A stretch of 64,000 nucleotides of DNA from Zobellia uliginosa (GTDB lineage: Bacteria; Bacteroidota; Bacteroidia; Flavobacteriales; Flavobacteriaceae), in assembly GCF_018860745.1 (NCBI RefSeq), contig NZ_JAHKPY010000003.1, positions 942,062-1,006,061 of the forward strand, read 5' to 3'. This document shows, in pieces, positions 7,725 through 16,184 of this stretch. A program made the position numbers and the translations under genes. The notes under the pieces were generated by a model. That model was not told the DNA's origin and searched no databases. It saw nothing but the letters and a program-made list of their open reading frames with translations. How positions within the stretch are numbered: the stretch's first letter is position 1; every line of letters begins with the position of its first letter.

Positions 7725-9773
7725 ATGGATAGAGAGTTATATAAACATCGTGATGTTAATTGGTTGTTTTTTAATGAAAGGGTACTACTGGAAGCTGCCA
7801 ACCCCTCTACCCCTCTTTTGGAACGGCTAAAATTTTTGGCCATCTTCTCTTCTAATTTGGATGAATTCTTTCAAGTTCGTGTTTCGCAACTACGCCAATT
7901 AAAGTCTGTAGATAAATCAATTCGAAAAAAGTTGGTTGTCCGCTCAAACAAAACCTTGAAAAAAATTCTAAGTATCGTTGATGAGCAACAGCAACGATTT
8001 GGAAACATCATGGAGGAAATCTTTCAGGAGCTTGCAAAGGAGGACATCCATTTTTCAACAGGTACAGACTTAAATGCTTACCAAAAAGAGTTTCTAGATG
8101 CATATTTCAATGAAATTTCGGGGGATTGCGATGTTATAAACGCGGCAGTACAGCCAAAACTGGAAGACGGAGGCCTTTATTTTTTTGTAGTCCAAGTAAA
8201 TGGTGACTGTAAATTTGTTCGTATTCCATCAAACAAACATGACCGTTTTATACAGCTTCCTGGTGATAGTCACTTAATTATGTTTTTAGATGATATTGTT
8301 AAACTGTATTTAGAGAAGCTTTTGCCTGCCGGGACCATCAAAGCTAGTTTTTCAATAAAACTCTCCAGAGACGCTGAACTTTACTTAGAAGACGATTATG
8401 GAGATACACCCCTAGCGGATCAAATTTATCATGCTTTAGATCAACGCAAATCTGGACAGCCTACGCGTTTGCTCTTTGATGCGGATATGCCCGACTCCTA
8501 TAGGTTGATTATTAAAAAATTATTGAACATAAGTACCATAGACCTTTTTCCTGGAGGACGTTATCACAATCTTTCGGATTTCTTTAGCTTGAACAACCCA
8601 ACTAATAATCCTAGTTTAAGTTACAAAACACAGCGGCCTCTAGCACACCCGGTTTTATCATATACCAGCGACATCTTTTCCTGCATACGCAAGAAAGATC
8701 AATTGGTGCATTTTCCCTACCAAAGTTTTGACGTGGTAGAACAGTTTATTTCTGCAGCGGCAAAGGATGATTCTGTGACTCATATCAAAATTTCATTATA
8801 TAGAATAGCAAAAGCCTCAGTGTTAACGGATGCCTTACTTTTAGCACTTGAAAATGGGAAGCAAGTAACCATGTTCGTTGAGGCGAAAGCCCGTTTTGAT
8901 GAAAAGAACAATATTGAATGGGGTAAGACATTTAAAGATAAAGGTGCAAAGGTTTATTTTAGTGTGCCCAATATTAAAGTGCATTCTAAGATTGCTTTAG
9001 TAGAACGGACAGAAAAGAATTCCATTCGTAAATACGCATATATTGGTACAGGGAATTTCAATTCCAAAACTTCAAAAATTTATTGCGATCACGGACTCTT
9101 CACGGCTGACAATCAAATTACTGAAGATTTGAATCAGGTGTTTATGACGTTGGAACGTCACTTGATTATTCCTAAACTAAAACGCCTCCTCGTTTCACCT
9201 TTCAACACTAGAAACGTATTCTTAAAGTCTATTGAAGCTGAGATTAAAAACAGTAAAGCAGGGCTGCCAGCGCGTATTACTGCAAAAATGAACAGCTTGG
9301 AAGACCAAACTATGATAGATGCTCTTTACCGTGCTAGTGAAGCAGGTGTGCAAGTACGCCTTATAGTTCGTGGATTTTGTTGTTTGATTCCTAAAACTGC
9401 AGAAGAATTACCAAAAGGTGGCGAGCCCATCATCATAACTAGTATTGTAGATCGTTATTTGGAACATGGGCGTATATATGTCTTTCATAACAACGGAGAT
9501 GAGAAAATGTACATTGGCTCAGCCGATTGGATGACCAGAAACCTAGACCGACGAATTGAAGTGCTGACACCTATTTTAGATACTGATATTTTTAATGAGC
9601 TAAAAGATATTCTAGATTTTCAGTTAAATGATACGGTGAAAGCTCGGATTCAGGATGCTGAAAATAGCAATGCATTGGTTTTAACCGGTAAAAATGACTC
9701 CATTCGCTCCCAATACGTCATTTATGAATATTTAAAACACAAGTTGGATAAACCCCGGAAAAGGATTGTTTAG
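7725..9773 (+). CDS. ppk1: Polyphosphate kinase 1
   Basis: Reversibly polymerises the gamma-phosphate of ATP into inorganic polyphosphate. The 682-residue length and all four domains match the family. The N-terminal domain begins RDVNWLFFNERVLLEA. The phosphorylated His is His420 in KVHSKIAL, with Arg360 (SLYRIAK) and His581 (YLEHGRIYVF) matching the E. coli active-site positions. Phospholipase-D-like repeats GTGNFNSKTSKI and GSADWMTRNLDRR are present. ppk1 is often followed by an exopolyphosphatase gene; here the next gene is an unrelated binding-protein-like gene. Confidence 0.96.
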   Translation: MDRELYKHRDVNWLFFNERVLLEAANPSTPLLERLKFLAIFSSNLDEFFQVRVSQLRQLKSVDKSIRKKLVVRSNKTLKKILSIVDEQQQRFGNIMEEIFQELAKEDIHFSTGTDLNAYQKEFLDAYFNEISGDCDVINAAVQPKLEDGGLYFFVVQVNGDCKFVRIPSNKHDRFIQLPGDSHLIMFLDDIVKLYLEKLLPAGTIKASFSIKLSRDAELYLEDDYGDTPLADQIYHALDQRKSGQPTRLLFDADMPDSYRLIIKKLLNISTIDLFPGGRYHNLSDFFSLNNPTNNPSLSYKTQRPLAHPVLSYTSDIFSCIRKKDQLVHFPYQSFDVVEQFISAAAKDDSVTHIKISLYRIAKASVLTDALLLALENGKQVTMFVEAKARFDEKNNIEWGKTFKDKGAKVYFSVPNIKVHSKIALVERTEKNSIRKYAYIGTGNFNSKTSKIYCDHGLFTADNQITEDLNQVFMTLERHLIIPKLKRLLVSPFNTRNVFLKSIEAEIKNSKAGLPARITAKMNSLEDQTMIDALYRASEAGVQVRLIVRGFCCLIPKTAEELPKGGEPIIITSIVDRYLEHGRIYVFHNNGDEKMYIGSADWMTRNLDRRIEVLTPILDTDIFNELKDILDFQLNDTVKARIQDAENSNALVLTGKNDSIRSQYVIYEYLKHKLDKPRKRIV

Positions 9774-9849
9774 GCTTGCTATTGCTATTATAATAATCAC
9801 TATCACTAGTCATTTTTCCTTAATTTTACCGACCAGAATATACCCAAAC

Positions 9850-10701
9850 ATGAAAAAAGTTAGAATTATAGGCGTACCAGAACATTTTAACCTGCCTTGG
9901 CATATGGCCATAGAGGAAGGTGCTTTTGAAGAGAGAGGAATAGATTTACAATGGGCGGAGGTTCCTGAAGGTACCGGTAGAATGTGTCAGATGCTACGGT
10001 CCGAAGAAACTGATTTGGCTATTATCTTAACAGAGGGGTTAGTAAAAAGTATTACTGAGGGAAATCCTTCAAAAATCGTACAGGAATATATTTCTACTCC
10101 GTTGCAATGGGGTATTCATGTTGGAGCAAAGAGTAATTATCAGACCATTGCCGACTTAAAAGGTACCAAAGCTGCCATTAGCCGATTGGGTAGCGGAAGT
10201 CACTTAATGGCCTTTGTAAACGCTCAAAACGAAGGATGGTCAACAGACACCCTAAAGTTCGAAATCATAAACAACCTAGATGGGGCGGTTGATGCCTTAA
10301 CAGAAAGTACAGCTGATTATTTTATGTGGGAACATTTTACGACCAAGCCATTAGTGGATAACGGTATTTTTAGACGTCTTGGAGATTGTCCAACACCTTG
10401 GCCATGTTTTGTTGTTGCGGCCACGCAAAAGTTCATAACTACGGAACAAGATACTCTAAAGCATATACTGGAAGTCATAAACAACTACACCTTGGAATTC
10501 AAGCAAATTCCAAGCATAGATAGGACCTTAGCAAATAGATACCAACAGCAGCTACAAGATATTCAAGAATGGTTAAAAATAACTCGTTGGGGACAGCAAC
10601 AAATGAGTTTTCAAGTAATTGATAGGGTGCAAGATACACTCATCAACTTAAAGTTGATTAACAAAAAGTTAAAGTCAGAGGAAATTTTACAAAGTTTTTA
10701 G
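9850..10701 (+). CDS. Cytosolic periplasmic-binding-protein-like protein (SsuA/THI5-like)
   Basis: A 283-residue protein resembling NMT1/THI5/SsuA solute-binding proteins: KVRIIGVPEHFNLPWHMAIEEGAF opens a type II binding fold, with ISRLGSGSHLMAF and a C-terminal helical region. I chose ATG 9850; a longer frame starts inside ppk1 at 9766, and TAATTTTA (9821-9828), close to a -7 box, lies between them. From this start there is no signal peptide, so it is probably cytosolic rather than an ABC-transporter partner, and no permease or ATPase gene adjoins. Function unknown. Confidence 0.75.
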   Translation: MKKVRIIGVPEHFNLPWHMAIEEGAFEERGIDLQWAEVPEGTGRMCQMLRSEETDLAIILTEGLVKSITEGNPSKIVQEYISTPLQWGIHVGAKSNYQTIADLKGTKAAISRLGSGSHLMAFVNAQNEGWSTDTLKFEIINNLDGAVDALTESTADYFMWEHFTTKPLVDNGIFRRLGDCPTPWPCFVVAATQKFITTEQDTLKHILEVINNYTLEFKQIPSIDRTLANRYQQQLQDIQEWLKITRWGQQQMSFQVIDRVQDTLINLKLINKKLKSEEILQSF

Positions 10702-10783
10702 CATTTCCCCCTTGCAGTTTATTCCATCTGCTTTTAATTTTATAGAGAAATAGGAAACGGAAGTTTAATTAATTCTGTATAAA

Positions 10784-11167
10784 ATGAAGGCTAAACTTTT
10801 GAACAAATCTCGGTTTGTAGCTTTTATATTGTTTTTATTCAGTGTTTCGTTCAGTCAAGCGCAAACCTTTTATGCCCTGAAAATAGATAGAAATATTCGC
10901 AAGGAAGCAAAAGATATAACAGCAGAATATCAGCAAAGATTGGTAATGCGGGCAGAACAGGTATTAGAATTCCAAAATACGGTTGCCAAGTACATGGTAA
11001 AAAGAAAGTCTGTTGAAAAAAACGCCCAACTGTCGGGAAGCAGAAAACACTACCTCCTTAAAATAATATCTAGTCATGAAAGCTCTGAAATGGCAGATGT
11101 GCTCTACCCCTACCAATGGCAGGAGTATTTACATCTTAAACCGAAGATTCAACCGGTGACCTATTAA
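10784..11167 (+). CDS. Small secreted protein of unknown function
   Basis: A 127-residue protein with a classical signal peptide (hydrophobic run about 12-23, cleavage after SQA). The mature part (QTFYALKIDRNIRKEA onward) is basic, helical and ends at a hydrophobic HLKPKIQPVTY. I recognise no domain. It is flanked by the binding-protein-like gene and a convergent response regulator, and neither suggests a role. The signal peptide and fit between neighbours make it a credible gene. Confidence 0.6.
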   Translation: MKAKLLNKSRFVAFILFLFSVSFSQAQTFYALKIDRNIRKEAKDITAEYQQRLVMRAEQVLEFQNTVAKYMVKRKSVEKNAQLSGSRKHYLLKIISSHESSEMADVLYPYQWQEYLHLKPKIQPVTY

Positions 11168-11182
11168 AATAAATTGAAATTC

Positions 11183-11611
11183 TTAAATCGCAGTTAGATT
11201 AAAATTATTTTGAATCAATTGTTTAAAGGTTTCATCAGATAATGGTTTTTGAGAAAAATCGTCTACAAATTCATTGATCATAGCTTTATCTCTATCTTCT
11301 TGGTCATCACTTGTAGTAACTAGAACAATAGTAATCTGATCTTTCAACTCTTTTGGAACCAAATCTTCATAGGCTTTCATAAATTCCCATCCATTCATAA
11401 CGGGCATTTTCAAATCAAGCATCACCATACAGGGTAGCACTAATTCATCTTCCTTCTCAGACAATATAAAATCAATAGCCTCTTGGCCATTTACTACTGT
11501 ATTCACTTCTATGTCTAAATCCAACTTATTGATAAAGACTGAATGTAAAATGTTGTTTATCTCATCATCATCCACTAATAATATGGAGTTCAATTTTTCT
11601 AAATTTTTCAT
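11183..11611 (-). CDS. Single-domain response regulator (CheY-like)
   Basis: A 142-residue stand-alone receiver domain. The acidic pocket is Asp14-16 (LLVDDDEINN), the phospho-acceptor is Asp66 (MLDLKMPVMNGWEF), the switch Thr is in VLVTTSDD (about 99-100) and the conserved Lys is Lys122 (SQKPL). No output domain. The form with DEINN and LDLKMPVMNGWEF is widespread in Bacteroidetes, where such proteins act in phosphorelays with hybrid kinases. No kinase is adjacent. Confidence 0.9.
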   Translation of the reverse strand: MKNLEKLNSILLVDDDEINNILHSVFINKLDLDIEVNTVVNGQEAIDFILSEKEDELVLPCMVMLDLKMPVMNGWEFMKAYEDLVPKELKDQITIVLVTTSDDQEDRDKAMINEFVDDFSQKPLSDETFKQLIQNNFNLTAI

Positions 11612-11966
11612 GCTTTTTTTTTGGTATTAGTTTAAGGTTTTTTTGATGTTAAAACTTTTTTTATAAAATTAAGGAAATTTTAACTAAATAGGTTAACTAA
11701 TAAAAGATTTATTGCATAATCCAAAATAGGTACTTATCTATTCGTAACATACATATTTTCAGTATAATAGATGTGTCAGAAATATAATTTATTAGGATAA
11801 AATATAATTTATTGCACGAAAAGATTTAAAATAAGAGAAAATATAGGATTACAATCAACACATATTTGTAGTAGTATTTATCTTACTCAAATAATGAGTA
11901 TTCGCCCATTATCTCTGTAATTTAGACCCTTCTATAGAGCGTATGTAATTCTAAATAATTATGAAA
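11612..11966. other. 355-base AT-rich intergenic region
   Basis: Lies upstream of the response regulator and downstream of ung. It has no convincing open frame. The only structure I see is a 14-base direct repeat, listed separately. A promoter for the response regulator is expected here, but I find no clear TAnnTTTG. Confidence 0.5.
11780..11813. repeat. Pair of 14-bp direct repeats
   Basis: AAATATAATTTATT occurs exactly at 11780-11793 and 11800-11813, 20 bp apart start to start (about two helical turns). It is about 170 bp upstream of the response-regulator start. It could be paired protein-binding sites, or chance in AT-rich DNA. Confidence 0.5.
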
Positions 11967-12632
11967 TTACCAATCGATTGGCTTTAGACTTTTGCTATTT
12001 AATATATCATTGGTTTTGCTAAAATGTCTGTTTCCAAACCAATAACCACGGTTGGCACTCAATGGAGAAGGGTGACCAGAAGTTAAAATATGATGTTTTT
12101 TTTGATTGATCAGCTTAGCTTTCTTTTTGGCGAATCCACCCCAAAGAAGAAAAACTATACCTTTTTTTTCATCAGATAATTTCTTGATTACTGCATCCGT
12201 AAAAGTTTCCCACCCTTTTTTTTGATGGCTTCCGGGTTCATGAGCGCGTACTGTAAGCGTAGCGTTTATCAACAGAACGCCTTGATCGGCCCAACGTTCC
12301 AAGTTTCCGCTTTCGGGATACGGTTTTCCTAAATCCTTTTCAATCTCTTTAAAAATGTTTCGCAAAGAAGGTGGGTGTGGAATTCCATCTTTTACGGAAA
12401 AACAGAGTCCGTTTGCTTGATTAGGACCATGATAGGGATCTTGCCCTATGATTACCACTTTTGTCTTATCAAAAGGACTATGGTCAAAAGCAGCAAATAT
12501 GTCCTTGCCTTTAGGATAACAAGCGTGTTCCGTATAATCTTTTTTGACAAACCGAATCAATTCTGTAAAGTAGGGCTCTTCAAATTCTTGAGAAAGTGCG
12601 TTTAACCAACTATCATGTATTTGTACTGTCAT
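11967..12632 (-). CDS. ung: Uracil-DNA glycosylase, family 1
   Basis: Removes uracil from DNA to start base-excision repair. The 221-residue protein has the water-activating motif GQDPYHG at about 63-69 (Asp65) and the DNA minor-groove loop HPSPLSANRGYWFG with His187. The uracil-stacking Phe is in NGLCFSV. Length and motif order are typical of family 1 enzymes. It is transcribed alone on the minus strand. Confidence 0.97.
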   Translation of the reverse strand: MTVQIHDSWLNALSQEFEEPYFTELIRFVKKDYTEHACYPKGKDIFAAFDHSPFDKTKVVIIGQDPYHGPNQANGLCFSVKDGIPHPPSLRNIFKEIEKDLGKPYPESGNLERWADQGVLLINATLTVRAHEPGSHQKKGWETFTDAVIKKLSDEKKGIVFLLWGGFAKKKAKLINQKKHHILTSGHPSPLSANRGYWFGNRHFSKTNDILNSKSLKPIDW

Positions 12633-12792
12633 TTATTATTATCATTTTTGTATAGCAAGGATAAGTGTTTGAAATAGATGTTACCTTTAGATAAAATCTT
12701 TTAAAAGTACCCGTGTTTGTTCATCAATTTCAAAATTACCTAAAATTTATAGTGCATTGACTAAGAAAGGTCTGCTTTAAATACCGTAGAAA

Positions 12793-13305
12793 ATGAAAAA
12801 CTGTGTTTTATCCCTATTGATGGTGAGTTTACTTTTTAGCTGTATTCCGAAAAAAAAAGAAATAAGCTCCATTAATCCTGAAAATTGGTCAAAACGTAAG
12901 ATTGATATCTCGGACAAAGATTCATTGGAGTATGGCAAAACCTATCTATCCATTTACTCCCAGATATACAGTATATCTGAGCATAAGACCCATAATCTTA
13001 CGGCTATGGCTAGTTTAAGAAATACAAGTGATAAAGACACGGTTTATTTAACAAAGGCCGAATATTTTGATACACATGGTAAAGCGGTCCGCACTTATTT
13101 TGAACACCCCATTTATTTGGCTCCAATGGAAACTACCGAAATTATTATAGATGAGATTGATATTGAGGGCGGTACAGGTTCTAATTTTCTTATAGAATGG
13201 AAGGTGCCCAAGGGTACTCCAGAACCCCTTTTTGAGGGTGTAATGAATTCTACCATGTCCCAGCAGGGCCTTTCATTTACTACACAAGGAAGGCGAATTG
13301 AGTAA
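12793..13305 (+). CDS. DUF3124-family lipoprotein
   Basis: A 170-residue lipoprotein: signal with lipobox LLFSC (Cys17), then a short linker. The DUF3124 domain is recognisable from GKTYLSIYSQIYSISEH, LTAMASLRNTSDKDTVYL, the Tyr-Phe-Asp-Thr strand, and GGTGSNFLIEWKVP near residues 117-130. The function of the family is unknown; it is a small beta-rich envelope domain. It lies upstream of mutS2, which has its own promoter. Confidence 0.8.
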   Translation: MKNCVLSLLMVSLLFSCIPKKKEISSINPENWSKRKIDISDKDSLEYGKTYLSIYSQIYSISEHKTHNLTAMASLRNTSDKDTVYLTKAEYFDTHGKAVRTYFEHPIYLAPMETTEIIIDEIDIEGGTGSNFLIEWKVPKGTPEPLFEGVMNSTMSQQGLSFTTQGRRIE

Positions 13306-13333
13306 GAGTTGCTTTTGCTGTAAGCTCCACGAA

Positions 13334-13364
13334 TTTCACATCTCGCTACCATTGCCTACCTTTG
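13334..13364 (+). promoter_or_regulatory. mutS2 promoter
   Basis: TTTC at 13334-13337 (near the -33 consensus TTTG), 19 bases, then TACCTTTG at 13357-13364. The ATG follows at 13384, giving a leader of roughly 13 bases. Confidence 0.55.
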
Positions 13365-13383
13365 CCGTCGCAATTACTTAATA

Positions 13384-15555
13384 ATGGCAAATATTCACTC
13401 CAAAACAGTACAAGACTTAGAATTTCCTACGGTATTGAAGCAGGTTTCGGCCCGCTGTTCAACGGAACTAGGGAAAGAGCGTGCGTTGGAAATCGCTCCG
13501 ATTGCCGATAAAGAGACTACGGTTGATATTTTGGGTCAAACCGCAGAGTATTTGTCGTCTTTCGTTAGCGAAAATCGTATTCCCACGCACGGGTTTGACG
13601 CCATAAACAAAGAACTTCAGCTACTTAGAATAGAAAACACAACTCTTGAAGTCTCTAGTTTCAAAAAAATAGGTACAATTTGTACTACCATAACTTCCCT
13701 TAAAAAGTTCTTGAAAAAATTCAGGGAATATTACCCTCTACTTTTTGAAGTTTCAGATAAGGTTGAATTGAATACCGAAATACCAAAACAAATCGATGTG
13801 GTCATAGACCGTTTTGGAGAGGTGAAGGATAGGGCTTCTAACAAGCTTTTTGATATTCGTCGCCAAATGAACCATGTAAAAGGCAAAATAGGCCAAAGCT
13901 TTGCTTCGGCATTGAACACCTATCATGGTTCGGATTATTTAGACGATATAAGAGAGTCTGTTGTAGAAAACCGTAGGGTTTTGGCAGTAAAGGCCATGTA
14001 CCGTAGAAAAGTAAAAGGTACGGTAATGGGCACCTCCAAAACAGGAAGCATCGTTTACATAGAACCGGAGGCCACCTTGAAGTACAGCCGAGAGTTGAAT
14101 AATTTAGAATATGATGAAAAGGAAGAAATCCAACGTATTCTGAACGAGCTTACAAATCAAATAAGGCCTTATGCATGGTTATTGGCAGAATATCAAGATT
14201 TCCTCGCGCACATGGATATTACGGCCGCTAAAGCTTCGTATGCAAGGGATACCAATTCACTCTTACCAAAAATCAATGATGAAAAACGACTCTATCTACG
14301 AGATGCTTTTCATCCTTTACTTTACTTGAGCAATAAATTGGAACGTGCCAAAACGTACCCGCAGACTATAGAATTGCAATCGGATAATCGCATTATTGTT
14401 ATCAGTGGGCCAAATGCAGGAGGAAAAAGTATTACCCTAAAAACTATTGGACTACTTCAAGTAATGCTTCAATCTGGACTTCTAATTCCCGTTCATGAAA
14501 GAAGTTCTGTGTGTTTTTTTGATACGATTTTAACGGATATTGGTGATAATCAATCCATAGAAAACCATCTTAGTACGTATAGCTACCGTTTAAAGAACAT
14601 GAAAAACTTTCTACGGATATGTGACGATGAGACCCTCTTTCTCATTGATGAATTCGGTACTGGTAGTGACCCAGAATTGGGAGGTGCTCTCGCCGAAGCT
14701 TTTTTAGAAGTCTTCTACGAGCGTGGTGCGTATGGAGTCATAACAACGCATTATGCGAACCTTAAGGCCTTGGCGGATGAGTTGCCGCATACCACTAATG
14801 CCAATATGGTTTTCAATAGCAAAACTTTAGAGCCAACTTTTCAATTGGTATTGGGGGAAGCCGGTAGTTCGTTCACTTTTGAGGTGGCCCAAAAGAACGG
14901 AATCCCCTATAGTTTAATCAACAAGGCAAAGAAGAAGATAGAGCGCGGCAAGGTCCGTTTTGACGCTACCATAGCCAAACTTCAAAAGGAACGCAGTAAA
15001 ATGGCGCAGACTGGCTCTAGGCTTCAAGAAGAGGAGGCTAAAGCACGAGAGGAGGCTACTCGATTAGAAAAGTTGAATGCTAAAGTAAAGAGCAAATTAG
15101 AAAATTATCAGGAATTATATGACCATGACCAGCGTATGGTACAGTTGGGAAATAAAATTGATAAGGCTGCGGACCGCTATTTTATCGATAAAAAGAAACG
15201 GCCGTTGGTTTCCGAACTATTGCGCATTGTTGAAACTGAGAATAGTAAACGAAAAAAGAAAACGGCCAAAGAGGCTAAAGTGGAGCGCACTAAAAAGGCA
15301 CAAGTTACTCAGGAGGTCCAAAAGGAGGTCAAGGTTATTAGAAAGAAAAAGATAGTAGAAAAGAAAAAGGCGATTATTAAAGAAAAGAATAAACCGCGTC
15401 CTGTTTTTAAGGTGGGTGATCGTGTACGTATGCAAGATGGTAAAGCTGTGGGGTCTATTGACAACCTTGAAAAAAATAAAGCCATTGTGAACTACGGTAT
15501 TTTTACGACTAATGTAAGTGTAGACCAATTAGAACTTGTGGAGCGCGTGAAGTAG
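13384..15555 (+). CDS. mutS2: MutS2-family ATPase without an Smr domain
   Basis: A 723-residue MutS homologue of the MutS2 branch, which acts in recombination control or ribosome rescue rather than mismatch repair. The core/lever region (about 1-320) is followed by the ATPase with Walker A GPNAGGKS (342-349), Walker B LFLIDEFGTGSD (near 420-430) and the switch His in TTHYANL. A charged coiled coil (about 510-680) contains Lys-rich stretches. The protein ends in a KOW-like segment (FKVGDRVRMQDGKAVG); the Smr nuclease domain of Bacillus MutS2 is absent, as is common in Flavobacteria. Confidence 0.93.
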   Translation: MANIHSKTVQDLEFPTVLKQVSARCSTELGKERALEIAPIADKETTVDILGQTAEYLSSFVSENRIPTHGFDAINKELQLLRIENTTLEVSSFKKIGTICTTITSLKKFLKKFREYYPLLFEVSDKVELNTEIPKQIDVVIDRFGEVKDRASNKLFDIRRQMNHVKGKIGQSFASALNTYHGSDYLDDIRESVVENRRVLAVKAMYRRKVKGTVMGTSKTGSIVYIEPEATLKYSRELNNLEYDEKEEIQRILNELTNQIRPYAWLLAEYQDFLAHMDITAAKASYARDTNSLLPKINDEKRLYLRDAFHPLLYLSNKLERAKTYPQTIELQSDNRIIVISGPNAGGKSITLKTIGLLQVMLQSGLLIPVHERSSVCFFDTILTDIGDNQSIENHLSTYSYRLKNMKNFLRICDDETLFLIDEFGTGSDPELGGALAEAFLEVFYERGAYGVITTHYANLKALADELPHTTNANMVFNSKTLEPTFQLVLGEAGSSFTFEVAQKNGIPYSLINKAKKKIERGKVRFDATIAKLQKERSKMAQTGSRLQEEEAKAREEATRLEKLNAKVKSKLENYQELYDHDQRMVQLGNKIDKAADRYFIDKKKRPLVSELLRIVETENSKRKKKTAKEAKVERTKKAQVTQEVQKEVKVIRKKKIVEKKKAIIKEKNKPRPVFKVGDRVRMQDGKAVGSIDNLEKNKAIVNYGIFTTNVSVDQLELVERVK

Positions 15556-15618
15556 TGAATGATTTTAATTTAATTACCTTATTCAAGCTGGCAAAATATG
15601 CTATATTAACTTTATACA

Positions 15619-16023
15619 GTGGAAAATTCGAAACAAATAGTGCTTTTTGATGGTGTTTGTAACTTATGCAATGGTGCTGTTCAGTTTATCATTAAACGGG
15701 ATGAACAAGATGTTTTCCGTTTTGCCGCACTAGAAAGTGAAATTGGCAAACAATTAGTTGCCGAGAGAAATATTGATGATTCTAATATTGATTCCATAAT
15801 TTTAATTGATCCGGGAGTTGCTTTCTACATCAAATCCGATGCAGCACTTGAAATTGGAAAAAAGTTGAAAGGTTATAAGGGTATCTCAGCTATATTACAA
15901 TGGATTCCCAGTAGTCTACGAGATATCGTATACGATTTTATTGCTCGCAATCGCTATAAATGGTATGGTAAAAAGCAGGAATGTATGATTCCCTCCCCAG
16001 AATTAAACTCAAAATTTCTCTAA
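15619..16023 (+). CDS. DCC-family thiol-disulfide oxidoreductase (DUF393)
   Basis: A 134-residue protein with the family signature IVLFDGVCNLCNGAVQF (residues 7-23; Cys14 and Cys17 of DxxCxxC). RFAALESEIGKQL and a C-terminal RNRYKWYGK segment complete the domain. It is probably a cytosolic thioredoxin-like redox protein. The start is GTG at 15619; a near-consensus -7 box (TAACTTTA, 15607-15614) ends only 4 bases upstream, so the mRNA may be leaderless. Confidence 0.88.
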   Translation: MENSKQIVLFDGVCNLCNGAVQFIIKRDEQDVFRFAALESEIGKQLVAERNIDDSNIDSIILIDPGVAFYIKSDAALEIGKKLKGYKGISAILQWIPSSLRDIVYDFIARNRYKWYGKKQECMIPSPELNSKFL

Positions 16024-16184
16024 AATCCCTCAGTAAGATTAAATAAAGTAGCTTTCTTCTCTTCCTCTTCTTAACCGGTCTTTATTATTATACTACATCA
16101 CAACCCTTTATGAGCTAGTGTTTTATGTAAATGGAATACTCAACGTGGTTGGAATACCCGAGTTTTGTAATTAATCACTGGACT

